Source: DASPKT01 sp035626475 (GTDB lineage: Bacteria; Pseudomonadota; Alphaproteobacteria; Azospirillales; Azospirillaceae). Taken from it: a stretch of DNA of 64,000 bases. Position 1 is the stretch's first letter. Every line of letters begins with the position of its first letter. The position numbers and the translations under genes were made by a program. The notes beneath the pieces were generated by a model. The model was not told where the DNA came from, did no database searches, and worked only from the letters and a program-made list of their open reading frames with translations. The stretch spans positions 1 to 64,000 of the forward strand of contig DASPNP010000014.1 of NCBI GenBank assembly GCA_035626475.1, written 5' to 3'. This document shows, piece after piece, positions 11,807 to 19,648 of the stretch.

Positions 11807-12038
11807 CGCCGCCTCCCGCCGCTACGCGATCAGGGAGAAGGGCCGGATCGGCCGCCCGCGCCCAGGCTTGCGTGTCGTCATGACCGTCATCCCGCTGGGA
11901 ACCGCCGTGACCGCCCCAACCGCCGGGCCGGAGGTTCGTCACGGGGTGCCCGCCGCGATCCGGGAGGCCAGTGGAGCGGGATCGGGGCGGACCCCGGCGG
12001 GGCCCCGCCTGTTCATCTCCAGGACCGAGCGAGGAATC

Positions 12039-13568
12039 ATGCCGGACAGCCGCCTTCCCACCGCCGCCCTGCTGAGCCCGGGCCGCAATTGCTGGCGCCG
12101 GGTGCCCGCCCGCCGCGCGGCCCTCATCATCGACGGCGAGCGCTATTTCGATCTGGCCGAGCGGGCGATCCGGCGCGCGCGCCACTCGGTGACCCTGCTG
12201 GCCTGGGACTTCGTGCCGGAGACCGTGCTGCGGCCCGGATCGGGGAGCGGGCTCACCATCGGTGGCCTGCTGGGCGAGGTGAAGGCGGCGCGGCCGGAGC
12301 TGGCCGTGCGGGTGCTGGTCTGGGAGACGGCGGCCTATTTCGCGCTGAAGCGGGGCCAGTGGCCGGGGGTGCAGATCGGCGCCGGCGGGGCCGAGGTCGA
12401 GGTGCGCTTCGACGATTGCCACCCGCCGCTGGCCTGCCATCACCAGAAGGTGCTGGTGATCGACGATGCGCTGGCCTTCTGCGGCGGCATGGATTTCGCC
12501 GACAACCGCTGGGACACGCCGCGCCACTGGCCCGGCGACCCGCGCCGGATCTCCTCCACCGGCGATGCCTACGAGCCGCGGCACGACGTGATGATGGCGG
12601 TCGACGGCGCGGCCGCCCGGGCGCTGGGCGACCTTGCGCGCCACCGCTGGCTGTGCGCCACCGGCGAGCGGCTGCAGCCCTGTCCGGATACTGATACGGA
12701 TGCGGACGGCGGCGACCTCTGGCCCGACGATCTGGCCCCGGACCTGCGCGACGTCGAAATCGGCATCGCCCGGACCCTGCCGGCCTGGGAGGGGCGGCCA
12801 GCGATCTACGAGTGCGAGCTTCTGTACCTGGACGCCATCGCGGCGGCGCGCCGCAGCATCTATTTCGAGAGCCAGTACTTCGCCTCCCAGCTCGTTGCCG
12901 ACGCGCTGCTGAAGCGGCTCGCCGAGCCGGACGGGCCGGAGGCGGTGGTGGTGGTGCCGGAGTCCGCTCCGACCTGGATCGAGCAGGAGGCCATGGACGC
13001 GGCCCGCAGCCGCCTGTCCAGGCGGATCGGACGCCAGGTGCCGCCGGACCGGTTCCGCATCCTGGCGCCCATGACCGGTGCCGAACCGCTGCTGGTCCAT
13101 TCCAAGCTGATGGTGGTCGACGACCGCTTGGTCCGCGTCGGCTCCGCCAACCTGTCTGAGCGTTCCTTCGGCACCGATACTGAATGCGACCTGGCGATCG
13201 AGGCGGGCCCCGGTAGGTCCGACCAGCGCGCCGCCATCGCCCGGTTCCGCGACACCCTGCTGGCCGAGCATCTGGGCACCGACGCGGCGACGGTGGCGGC
13301 CGCCATCGCCCGCACCGGTTCCCTGATCCGGGCCATCGACCATCTGAACAACCGCGGCGGGCGCTGGCTGGCGCCGGTGGTGCATACCCGCCACGACGGT
13401 CTGCTGCCCCGCTTCCTGCACGACCTTGTCGCCGACCCGCACCGCCCCTGGAGCGGGTACCTGGTGCCCGCGGCGGCGCTGGCCGCCGGGGCCGTCGCCG
13501 GCGCCTTGCTGGGCGCGGCGCTCAGCCGGAATGCCGGGCGGCCGTCACACCGTACGGTGCAAGGCTGA
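12039..13568 (+). CDS. Phospholipase D / cardiolipin synthase-like protein
   Basis: A 509-residue member of the PLD superfamily. Both catalytic HKD motifs are visible: His135 in HHQKVLVIDD and His354 in VHSKLMVVDD, each followed by the usual G/S residues (GGMDFADNRWDTPRHWPGD; GSANLSERSFG). These act together as one active site that cleaves or transfers phosphodiester bonds, commonly in phospholipids. The C-terminus ends in a hydrophobic helix (LVPAAALAAGAVAGALLGA), which may anchor it to the membrane. The start at 12039 follows a GAGGAA Shine-Dalgarno; longer upstream frames have no signal. Closest in style to the stand-alone PLDc proteins of soil proteobacteria. Confidence 0.93.
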   Translation: MPDSRLPTAALLSPGRNCWRRVPARRAALIIDGERYFDLAERAIRRARHSVTLLAWDFVPETVLRPGSGSGLTIGGLLGEVKAARPELAVRVLVWETAAYFALKRGQWPGVQIGAGGAEVEVRFDDCHPPLACHHQKVLVIDDALAFCGGMDFADNRWDTPRHWPGDPRRISSTGDAYEPRHDVMMAVDGAAARALGDLARHRWLCATGERLQPCPDTDTDADGGDLWPDDLAPDLRDVEIGIARTLPAWEGRPAIYECELLYLDAIAAARRSIYFESQYFASQLVADALLKRLAEPDGPEAVVVVPESAPTWIEQEAMDAARSRLSRRIGRQVPPDRFRILAPMTGAEPLLVHSKLMVVDDRLVRVGSANLSERSFGTDTECDLAIEAGPGRSDQRAAIARFRDTLLAEHLGTDAATVAAAIARTGSLIRAIDHLNNRGGRWLAPVVHTRHDGLLPRFLHDLVADPHRPWSGYLVPAAALAAGAVAGALLGAALSRNAGRPSHRTVQG

Positions 13569-13814
13569 AAGGAAGCCCGCCTACCGGTCAATGATCGCGC
13601 CCTGTACGTTCAGGGAAGCCTTGCGTGCGGCATAGAGTAGGTCCGGCGAGGTGGCCGGGGAAACACCTTCGGCGACGGCGCTGAATAAGACTTAGTTTGC
13701 CCGTGTAAGATGATTGATCGTGGTGACGCCTAAGCCCCGTGCCGGATTCCTTTGCCTCCATGGCATCAAAACAGCCATCGCAGCGATAGTCGGCCAACAT
13801 CAATCCTGGGGGCG
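13569..13814. other. Intergenic region upstream of the dioxygenase gene
   Basis: About 245 bases of lower GC than the flanks. It should carry the promoter for the downstream gene. A minus-strand open frame covers it (13588-13803) but has no Shine-Dalgarno or coding bias, so no gene is called. Confidence 0.5.
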
Positions 13815-14792
13815 ATGATGTCGGTCGGGAGCAATACCACTGCCCTGAACGCTTCTCCTGCGACGGCGGCCGTTCCGGAGCGCCGGTCCTTCAGCCGGCT
13901 CGGCAGGCGGCTGCCGCAGTACATGGCGACCTTCGCGCGTGATCCCGGCTGGCTCCCGATGTTCCTGCTCGGGCGCCTGCTGCCGGTGCGCCGGGCGATC
14001 AAGCTGTGGCCCGTGCCCGCGGTCCACCCGGGAACCGGGGAGAGCCTCGTCGCGCTGGAGCGCGGCATCGCCGACGCCAGCACCGCGCTCGAGCGCGACG
14101 GCATCGCCACCGGCCTGCGGCTGAAGGCGGAGACGCTGCAGGCGATCCGTGCCTTCGCCGCCTCCGCCCCCTGCTACGCCGCGGCGGACCCGGCCCGTCC
14201 GGTGAGGGTGCCGGAAGGGCACCTGTCCGGTCCGCCGCCGGGCCTGGGCGGCAGCCTGATCGCCGACTACCGGGAGGGGATCGCCGCCTGCCCCGCCATA
14301 TCGGGCCTCTGGTCCGATCCGTTGCTGCTGAGCATCGCCACCCGCTATCTCCGGCGTCCCGCGGTGCTGAAGCGGTCGCGTCTCTGGTGGACCTTCTCCG
14401 GGCTGGCGGCCGACCAGGAGGAGCGGTCCACCTTCTCCATCGATCATTTCCATTACGATCTGGATGATTGGCTCTGCCTGAAGTTCTTCTTCTACATCAG
14501 CGACGTGGACGCCGACGCCGGGCCGCACGCCTTCATCAGGGGCAGCCAGTCCCGCCGGCGTCTGTCGCACCAGCTGACCATGTTCAAGGGCCATTCCCAG
14601 GAGAGCCTGGCCGGCCTCTACGCGCCCGAGGACTTCCTGGTGCTGACCGGACCCGCCGGCACCGGCTTCGCCGAGGACCCGTACGGCTTCCACACCGGCA
14701 CCAGCCCGGTGCGCCGCAACCGCCTGATGCTGGAGGTGGAGTACGGCATGTCCGCCCGCCGCGTCGCCGGCCCTTACGGTTCGCCCCGCTGA
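13815..14792 (+). CDS. PhyH-like Fe(II)/2-oxoglutarate dioxygenase
   Basis: A 325-residue protein with the metal triad of the phytanoyl-CoA dioxygenase group: His213-x-Asp215 in FHYDLDDW and a distal His293 in GFHTGTSPV with an Arg nine residues later (NRLMLEVEY) to bind 2-oxoglutarate. KFFFYISDVDADAGPHAFI is the typical strand preceding the distal histidine. The first 140 residues are not conserved with well-known members and contain a hydrophobic patch (WLPMFLLGRLLPV). The substrate cannot be told. It stands alone; start ATGATG at 13815/13818 follows a G-rich ribosome site. Confidence 0.8.
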   Translation: MMSVGSNTTALNASPATAAVPERRSFSRLGRRLPQYMATFARDPGWLPMFLLGRLLPVRRAIKLWPVPAVHPGTGESLVALERGIADASTALERDGIATGLRLKAETLQAIRAFAASAPCYAAADPARPVRVPEGHLSGPPPGLGGSLIADYREGIAACPAISGLWSDPLLLSIATRYLRRPAVLKRSRLWWTFSGLAADQEERSTFSIDHFHYDLDDWLCLKFFFYISDVDADAGPHAFIRGSQSRRRLSHQLTMFKGHSQESLAGLYAPEDFLVLTGPAGTGFAEDPYGFHTGTSPVRRNRLMLEVEYGMSARRVAGPYGSPR

Positions 14793-14805
14793 CCGGGGCG
14801 CGGCC

Positions 14806-15549
14806 TCAGCGGTAGGCGTCCAGCATCGCCTCGACGCGCCCCTGCGCTTCCAGCCGCGACAGGGCTGCCTCCAGACGCTGGGCCAGCGAGGCGGGCAGGG
14901 ATCTGTTGCAGGCCAGCCAGAGGTCGTTGCGGCCGATGACCAGCAGCGGGCGGATCTCGACGCCGGCCGTCCGCGCCCGCCACGGCCCGGCCAGCGAGCC
15001 CATGGCCGCCAGGGTGGCGCGGCCGCGGCCCATCATGCGGAAGATCGCGTCCTGCTTCACCGCGATGACGTCGAGGCCTTGCGCCTTCAGGAACGCCTCC
15101 AGCGGCCCGCCGCCGATGGTGAGGATCGGCTGGCCCCTGGCCGCCTCCAGCGAGTCCAGGCTGAGCGGCGAATCGGCCTCGGTATAGATGACCCAGCCGC
15201 CGCCGCGCCGCAGCAGCGGCACCCAGGTGAACTGATGCTCCCGCTCCGGCGTCCGGTTGGCGGCGAACAGGCAGCTTCCCGGCGTCGACAGGACCTGGTT
15301 GTAGGCGCGGGCCCAGGAGGTCAGCTGCAGCTCCGCCTCCATGCCGGCCTCCGCCATCATCGCGTGCACGAGGTCCGTCGCGGCGCCGGTGATGCGCCCG
15401 GTCGCGGGGTCGGTGAAGTTGTAGGGGGCGTTCTCCTCGGTCAGCAGCACCAGCCTGTCCGCCGCCTCCGCCGCGGCGGCGGGCGCCAGGAGAGACAGGG
15501 CGAGGAGCAGGCGGCTCGCGAGCCGGGACGGGAACAACCGTGCGTTCAT
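14806..15549 (-). CDS. Family 3 solute-binding protein, orphan
   Basis: A 247-residue secreted binding protein. A signal peptide (RLLLALSLLAPAAAAEA) is followed by LVLLTEENAPYNFTDPATGR, then GAATDLVHAMM and the second-lobe segment TIGGGPLEAFLKAQG, as in SBP_bac_3 proteins that lack an ABC partner. The start at 15549 places the signal peptide correctly. It is convergent with the dioxygenase gene (13 nt between stops). Like the protein at 10539-11345, no transporter genes are near. Confidence 0.85.
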   Translation of the reverse strand: MNARLFPSRLASRLLLALSLLAPAAAAEAADRLVLLTEENAPYNFTDPATGRITGAATDLVHAMMAEAGMEAELQLTSWARAYNQVLSTPGSCLFAANRTPEREHQFTWVPLLRRGGGWVIYTEADSPLSLDSLEAARGQPILTIGGGPLEAFLKAQGLDVIAVKQDAIFRMMGRGRATLAAMGSLAGPWRARTAGVEIRPLLVIGRNDLWLACNRSLPASLAQRLEAALSRLEAQGRVEAMLDAYR

Positions 15550-15742
15550 CGGCGAAGGCCGCCCTGGGATGGCGGTGAGCGGAAGGTGGACCGATCCACT
15601 ATATCCCCATCGGCCTAGGACCGACAGCCTATTCCAGGGATGGGCGCCACTTGTCCCAGCCCCGGCGTGAGCTTCCGAGCCCCGGAATGTTGGGCAGGTC
15701 CGTAGCGGGGCCGCCATCGGCCCGCCCAAGGGTGAGGACGCC

Positions 15743-16012
15743 ATGAGCATCAGATGCCGCTGCCTGCTGGCCCGCGAGGGAATGAAGCCGGCCTGGAGCG
15801 ACAAGGAACTGCGCCTGCCGCCGCGGCAGGGCGACTCCATCCAGTTCGAGGAGCACGGCACGCTGGCGGCGTTCCGGATCACCGAGGTCATGCACACGCC
15901 GGGGCTGGAGGGCGTCGACTTCGCCCTGATCCTGACGGAGCTGCCGGGGACCCGCGGCCGGCCGTTCCGGGAGCTGTTCGAGGAGGGGGCGGGGACGGGA
16001 TCCACCCGTTGA
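15743..16012 (+). CDS. Small hypothetical protein (89 aa)
   Basis: An 89-residue protein (MSIRCRCLLAREGMKPAWSD) with a plausible ribosome site (GGGTGAGG). It has alternating polar and hydrophobic strands (ITEVMHTPGLEGVDFALILT), suggesting a small beta-rich fold. No family is recognised. It precedes another small gene at 16090. Confidence 0.6.
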   Translation: MSIRCRCLLAREGMKPAWSDKELRLPPRQGDSIQFEEHGTLAAFRITEVMHTPGLEGVDFALILTELPGTRGRPFRELFEEGAGTGSTR

Positions 16013-16089
16013 TGGGCCCGATGACGGGGCGCCCGCCCGGGCTATACTCCGCGTGACGGCCGCGCACCTCAGCCAGCAGGACGGGACCC

Positions 16090-16317
16090 ATGCCGAACGC
16101 CACCACCCCCTACCAGCTCATCGAGATCGCCGACTATGTCAACGGCATCGCGCAGGACGTGCTGCGCGGCCGCGGCGTGGAGATCGACCCGTCCGACGCC
16201 GCCGCCGTGGAGGCGCTGCTGGCGCTGTCTCTGGCGATCCGCGCCGGCCGCCTGCAGCCGCCCGAGGACTGGGCGTCGCTGAAGGAGCGCATCGCCGCCC
16301 TCTACGCCTCGCTCTGA
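16090..16317 (+). CDS. Small hypothetical protein (75 aa)
   Basis: A 75-residue, mostly helical protein (YQLIEIADYVNGIAQDVLRG, ALLALSLAIRAGRL). No cysteine, membrane segment or known motif is visible. It follows the 89-residue protein gene by 77 nt and precedes the TerC gene by 106 nt, all on the plus strand. Confidence 0.6.
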   Translation: MPNATTPYQLIEIADYVNGIAQDVLRGRGVEIDPSDAAAVEALLALSLAIRAGRLQPPEDWASLKERIAALYASL

Positions 16318-16423
16318 TCCACCCGCTCTGACCCGCCCGCTCTCGGGGGCTTGACAGGCGCCGTGTGCAACCGCGAAGTGGGCGCGGGGGCCGGTGGCGG
16401 CCCGAGCGGAGAAGGGACGAGAC

Positions 16424-17179
16424 ATGGAATCGATCGCGGAGCTGGCTGCCAGCCCGGCGGCCTGGGCGGCGCTGGCGACACTGGTCGCCATGGAGGTCGT
16501 GCTCGGCATCGACAATCTGGTCTTCATCTCCATCCTGACCAACAAGCTGCCGGAGCATCAGCGCGAGCGGGCGCGGCGCATCGGCATCCTCGGCGCGCTC
16601 GGCCTGCGGCTGGCGCTGCTGGGGACGGTCGCGATCATCGTGACGCTGACCGAGCCGGTGATCACGCTGTTCGGCAAGGGCTTCTCCTGGCGCGACCTGA
16701 TCCTGATCGCCGGCGGCCTGTTCCTGGTCTGGAAGGCCACGAAGGAGATCCACCACACGGTCGATCCCGACCCCGAGCCCGACATGTTCGACACCCGCGC
16801 GGTGGGCCTGGGCTTCGGCGCGGCGGTCGGTCAGATCCTGATGCTGGATTTGGTCTTCTCCATCGACAGCATCATCACCGCCGTCGGCATGACGCCGCAT
16901 GTGCCGATCATGGTGACGGCGGTGCTGATCACCGTTGCCGTCATGCTGGTGGCCGCCACGCCGCTGGCGAACTTCATCCGCGACAACCCGACCGTGGTGA
17001 TGCTGGCGCTGGGCTTCCTCATGATGATCGGCATGGTGCTGATCGCCGAGGGCTTCGGCGCCCATGTGCCCAAGGGCTACATCTACGCCGCCATGGCCTT
17101 CTCGGGCCTGATCGAGGGGCTGAACATGATGGCGCGGCGTGCCCGGCGGGCCAAGGCGGCGGCGGCGCGGGCGGAGTGA
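16424..17179 (+). CDS. TerC-family integral membrane protein
   Basis: A 251-residue, seven-helix membrane protein of the TerC/Alx family, which exports or handles metal ions such as Mn2+. Diagnostic motifs are present: EVVLGIDNLVFISIL in helix 2 and DLVFSIDSIITAVGM in helix 5, both carrying the conserved acidic residues, plus FLMMIGMVLIAEGFG near the end. The ATG at 16424 follows GAAGGGACGAG; an upstream in-frame ATG (16394) would add ten polar residues. No tellurite-resistance genes are nearby, so a general metal-homeostasis role is more likely. Confidence 0.93.
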   Translation: MESIAELAASPAAWAALATLVAMEVVLGIDNLVFISILTNKLPEHQRERARRIGILGALGLRLALLGTVAIIVTLTEPVITLFGKGFSWRDLILIAGGLFLVWKATKEIHHTVDPDPEPDMFDTRAVGLGFGAAVGQILMLDLVFSIDSIITAVGMTPHVPIMVTAVLITVAVMLVAATPLANFIRDNPTVVMLALGFLMMIGMVLIAEGFGAHVPKGYIYAAMAFSGLIEGLNMMARRARRAKAAAARAE

Positions 17180-17189
17180 CTGGCGCCTT

Positions 17190-18065
17190 CTAGCGGGGCG
17201 CCCGCGCGGCGCTCCGCCAGAAGGACCAGGTGATTCCGGCCAGCGCCGCGCCGGTCAGGTCCCGGCGATGGAGCGGGCTGCCGGCGTTGGCGGCGCCGGC
17301 ATAGAGCCCGGCCTGCCCGCCGGCATAGAGCGTGATCCGGTCCGTCATCCGGTGCACGACGCCCACGAAGAACTCGGACCCCATATAGCCGCCCCTGGCG
17401 TCGTAGGCGGGGCGGCCGGGCGCGGCGAAGGCCGGGTCGACCTGGTAGAAATAATCGTGCAGCCGCTCGGTCGCGAAGATCGGGCCGCCGCCGGCGATGA
17501 CACCCAGCCTCGGCCCCAGCAGATCCTCGTCGCGGTAGGAGAGGCGCAGCTGGGCGGTAAAGCCGCGCCGCTCCAGGCTGGAGAAGTCGGTGGACAGCAC
17601 GGCGCGGGCCTGCAGCGCCAGATCCAGCCGCTCCCCCTCGGCCCGGTGCAGCTTCCAGATCAGCTGTGGCCCGGCCTCCGCCAGAAAGTCCAGATCGGGC
17701 ATGCCGCGCCGGGCGCGGTTGTCCTCCGACTCGGCGTCGAAGGAGCCGTCGAGGCTGATGTCGAACTCGAAGCGGTCGGTGTCGACCACGCGGCCGCGGG
17801 CGAACCCCTCCTCGCCGATGCGCAGCACGTCGCCCCGGTAGATCACATAGGGCAGGGCCAGCCCGCGGAAGCCGCCCTGGCCGGCGGCGGGATAGTGCGG
17901 CAGCCAGCCGCCGCCGGCGCCCGCGCCCACCTCCCACAGCGGCAGCCCCTCCGGACTTGGAGAGGGGGCAACAGGCTGGGCAGCGGCGGGGGCGGCGAGC
18001 AGGCAGGCCGAGAGGATGGCGGCGATCCGGCAGGAGGAGGGCCGGCGCGTCAGCCGCCCTTGCAC
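17190..18065 (-). CDS. MipA/OmpV family outer-membrane protein
   Basis: A 291-residue outer-membrane beta-barrel. A signal peptide (RIAAILSACLLAAPAAAQP) is followed by strands with the family's start pattern (LWEVGAGAGGGWLPHYPA, LPYVIYRGDVLRI) and it ends in the aromatic-rich strand GITWSFW shortly before a short basic tail. I choose a GTG start at 18065: it is preceded by a strong AAGGAGGAGG site 5 nt away and lies inside the end of the upstream gene (16-nt overlap). Longer ATG frames upstream are antisense artefacts. Function: barrel scaffold or porin-like; MipA homologues bind peptidoglycan enzymes. Confidence 0.8.
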   Translation of the reverse strand: MQGRLTRRPSSCRIAAILSACLLAAPAAAQPVAPSPSPEGLPLWEVGAGAGGGWLPHYPAAGQGGFRGLALPYVIYRGDVLRIGEEGFARGRVVDTDRFEFDISLDGSFDAESEDNRARRGMPDLDFLAEAGPQLIWKLHRAEGERLDLALQARAVLSTDFSSLERRGFTAQLRLSYRDEDLLGPRLGVIAGGGPIFATERLHDYFYQVDPAFAAPGRPAYDARGGYMGSEFFVGVVHRMTDRITLYAGGQAGLYAGAANAGSPLHRRDLTGAALAGITWSFWRSAARAPR

Positions 18066-18337
18066 TCCACCTCCTCCTTGTACTCGCCGTCCCATTTCCA
18101 CTCCCTCACGATCTTGCAGCCGCGCTCCTGGAACTCCTCCTTGCCCTCGCCCCAGCCGCGGCCGTCCGCCTTGCATTCCCGCTTCTCCTTGTAGCCGCCG
18201 TCGGACTTCCATTCCCGCTCGACGCGGCAGCTTCCGTCCTGGGTGATCTCCTTCCGGTCGTCCGCCCGGGCGGACGGGGCCGCGGCCTGCAGCGCCGCCA
18301 GCACGGCGACAGCCACGACTGCGTATCGCATGGACAT
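18050..18337 (-). CDS. Small secreted Lys/Glu-rich protein
   Basis: A 95-residue protein with signal peptide (YAVVAVAVLAALQAAAPSARA) and a mature part of about 70 residues that repeats a motif: C-(R/K)-V/A-x-x-E-W-K-x-D-G-x-Y-K-E-x-x-E-C. Four cysteines are spaced regularly, so two disulfides are likely in the periplasm. The start at 18337 follows AAGGAGG. The stop lies within the MipA gene start, so the two are an operon. No named family is recognised. Confidence 0.75.
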   Translation of the reverse strand: MSMRYAVVAVAVLAALQAAAPSARADDRKEITQDGSCRVEREWKSDGGYKEKRECKADGRGWGEGKEEFQERGCKIVREWKWDGEYKEEVECKGG

Positions 18338-18637
18338 CGAGCAGCCTCCTTGAGCCTCGCGTGGGTAACGCCCGCCATCAAGCCCCGCGATCATGGCGGC
18401 GCCGGGGCGGGGGAGGGCTCTTGCGGGGTGCCCCCGCCGGTGGGCTTCCGGTGCGGGCGGCCCCCTGTGAGTAGCGTCACAGCGTGGCCGCCTGATGATC
18501 GAGTATAAGAAAACATAAAGTTTTATACGATCTTCGACGCACAGTATTCATAAGCTAGTATATTTGACAGAGACTACCGCTTTAGCTCAGCCTGCCGGTG
18601 CATTCGTTGGGGATGCGCGCGATCATGGGAGAAGGAC
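18338..18637. other. Divergent promoter region with an AT-rich island
   Basis: Three hundred bases between the divergent small secreted protein gene and the RTX gene. From about 18495 to 18590 the composition is strikingly AT-rich for this genome, and it includes the inverted repeat listed separately and a TTGACA at 18564-18569. No coding frame is supported. Confidence 0.65.
18503..18528. promoter_or_regulatory. AT-rich inverted repeat upstream of the RTX gene
   Basis: GTATAA and TTATAC arms enclose a 14-nt A/T-rich centre; the arms extend imperfectly with the AAAA/TTTT flanks. Such sites in a GC-rich genome are typical operators or nucleoid-protein (MucR/H-NS-like) targets. The regulator is unknown. 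Confidence 0.45.
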
Positions 18638-19564
18638 ATGCCGAAAGGCGGTAATGGCGGCGGCAAGCCGAAGGATCGGGAAATAATCGTGACGGTCCAG
18701 GAGCCGGCCACCGGCCCGGCGCCCGCACCGACCCCCGACCCGGCCACGCCCCCGGCGGAGGACGACCATCCCGGCCAGGGCAAGGGCCATGGCCGCGGCG
18801 GCGTCGCGGAGGACCGCAAGGGTCCGCCGCACGGGCGCCTGGACGGCACCGACGGCGCCGACACGCTGGACGGCGGCAACGGCCATGACCGGTTGGCCGG
18901 CGGCGCCGGCGACGATGTGCTGGATGCCGGCACCGGCAACGATCTGGTCTTCGGCGGCGCCGGTTCCGACACGCTGTCCGGCGGCGCCGGGCGCGACATC
19001 TTCGTATTCGGCGACCCAAGCGACGATGACGAGGAGGACGACGACCAGGACGACGACGGCGACGACAGCCTGCCCGGGTCGGACGATACGGTCGACGGAG
19101 CGGACGACAGCGTCGAGGGCGGGGACGACAGCGTTCCCGGCGGTGCCGGGACCGACAGCGCCGGCGGCGGCACGGACACCGTTACCGGCGGTAACGATAC
19201 CGTTTCCGGTGGCACCGGCTCCGATACCATCGGCGGCGGCACGGATACCGTGACCGGCGGGACCGGCAACGACACGACGTCCGGCGGCGCCGGGACCGAT
19301 ACCGTCGGCGGCGGGGACGACACCGTGACCGGCGGCGACCGCGACCTGGTGCTGGACTTCAAGGCCGGTGTCGATGTGCTCTGGTTCCGCGGCGACGACG
19401 AGCCGGTGCTGGTCCAGGCCGGCGAGGACGTCGAGATCACCCATGCCGGCGGCGTGGTGGTGGTGGTCGGCGCGATGCTGGCGCAGGTGCAGGCCTCGCT
19501 GGTGGTCGGCGACGACCATGGCACGGACTTCCGCAACGCCGTCGGCGACTGGCCGCTGGGCTGA
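18638..19564 (+). CDS. RTX (hemolysin-type calcium-binding repeat) protein
   Basis: A 308-residue acidic protein, predicted to be secreted by a type I system. No N-terminal signal peptide exists. After a Pro-rich segment (about 30-60), nonapeptide repeats such as GGAGDDVLDAGTGNDLVFGG bind Ca2+ in a beta-roll. The middle (about 125-240) is an Asp/Gly/Thr-rich stretch in which repeats have lost the classic spacing. The tail has the final strands often seen before type I secretion signals (DLVLDFKAGVDVLWF, VVVVVGAMLAQVQASL). Start follows GGAGAAGG. No type I transporter genes are in the window apart from the broken fragment near 394. A strong terminator follows. Confidence 0.88.
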   Translation: MPKGGNGGGKPKDREIIVTVQEPATGPAPAPTPDPATPPAEDDHPGQGKGHGRGGVAEDRKGPPHGRLDGTDGADTLDGGNGHDRLAGGAGDDVLDAGTGNDLVFGGAGSDTLSGGAGRDIFVFGDPSDDDEEDDDQDDDGDDSLPGSDDTVDGADDSVEGGDDSVPGGAGTDSAGGGTDTVTGGNDTVSGGTGSDTIGGGTDTVTGGTGNDTTSGGAGTDTVGGGDDTVTGGDRDLVLDFKAGVDVLWFRGDDEPVLVQAGEDVEITHAGGVVVVVGAMLAQVQASLVVGDDHGTDFRNAVGDWPLG

Positions 19565-19591
19565 GCTCCGCCGGCATAGGCCACCAAAGGG

Positions 19592-19627
19592 AAGGGGCGC
19601 CGCATCGTCCGCGGCGCCCCTTTTCTT
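19592..19627 (+). terminator. Rho-independent terminator after the RTX gene
   Basis: A perfect 12-bp stem (19592-19603 with 19611-19622) closes a 7-nt loop and ends in TTTTCTT. It lies 27 nt after the RTX stop and before the convergent TRAP large-permease gene. Confidence 0.93.
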
Positions 19628-19648
19628 GTCCGGATGTAAGCCGGCGGC

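Noticed and set aside
10539..13442. A single 967-codon minus-strand gene through the binding protein and opposite the phospholipase D gene
   Set aside because: Only the last 268 codons (to 11345) make a protein with signal peptide and family features; the rest is antisense to phospholipase D.
13588..13803. Minus-strand 71-codon frame upstream of the dioxygenase
   Set aside because: No ribosome site, no coding bias, and it covers the promoter region.
16424..17179. Tellurite-resistance operon
   Set aside because: Only a TerC-family gene is present; terA, terB, terD and terE are absent.
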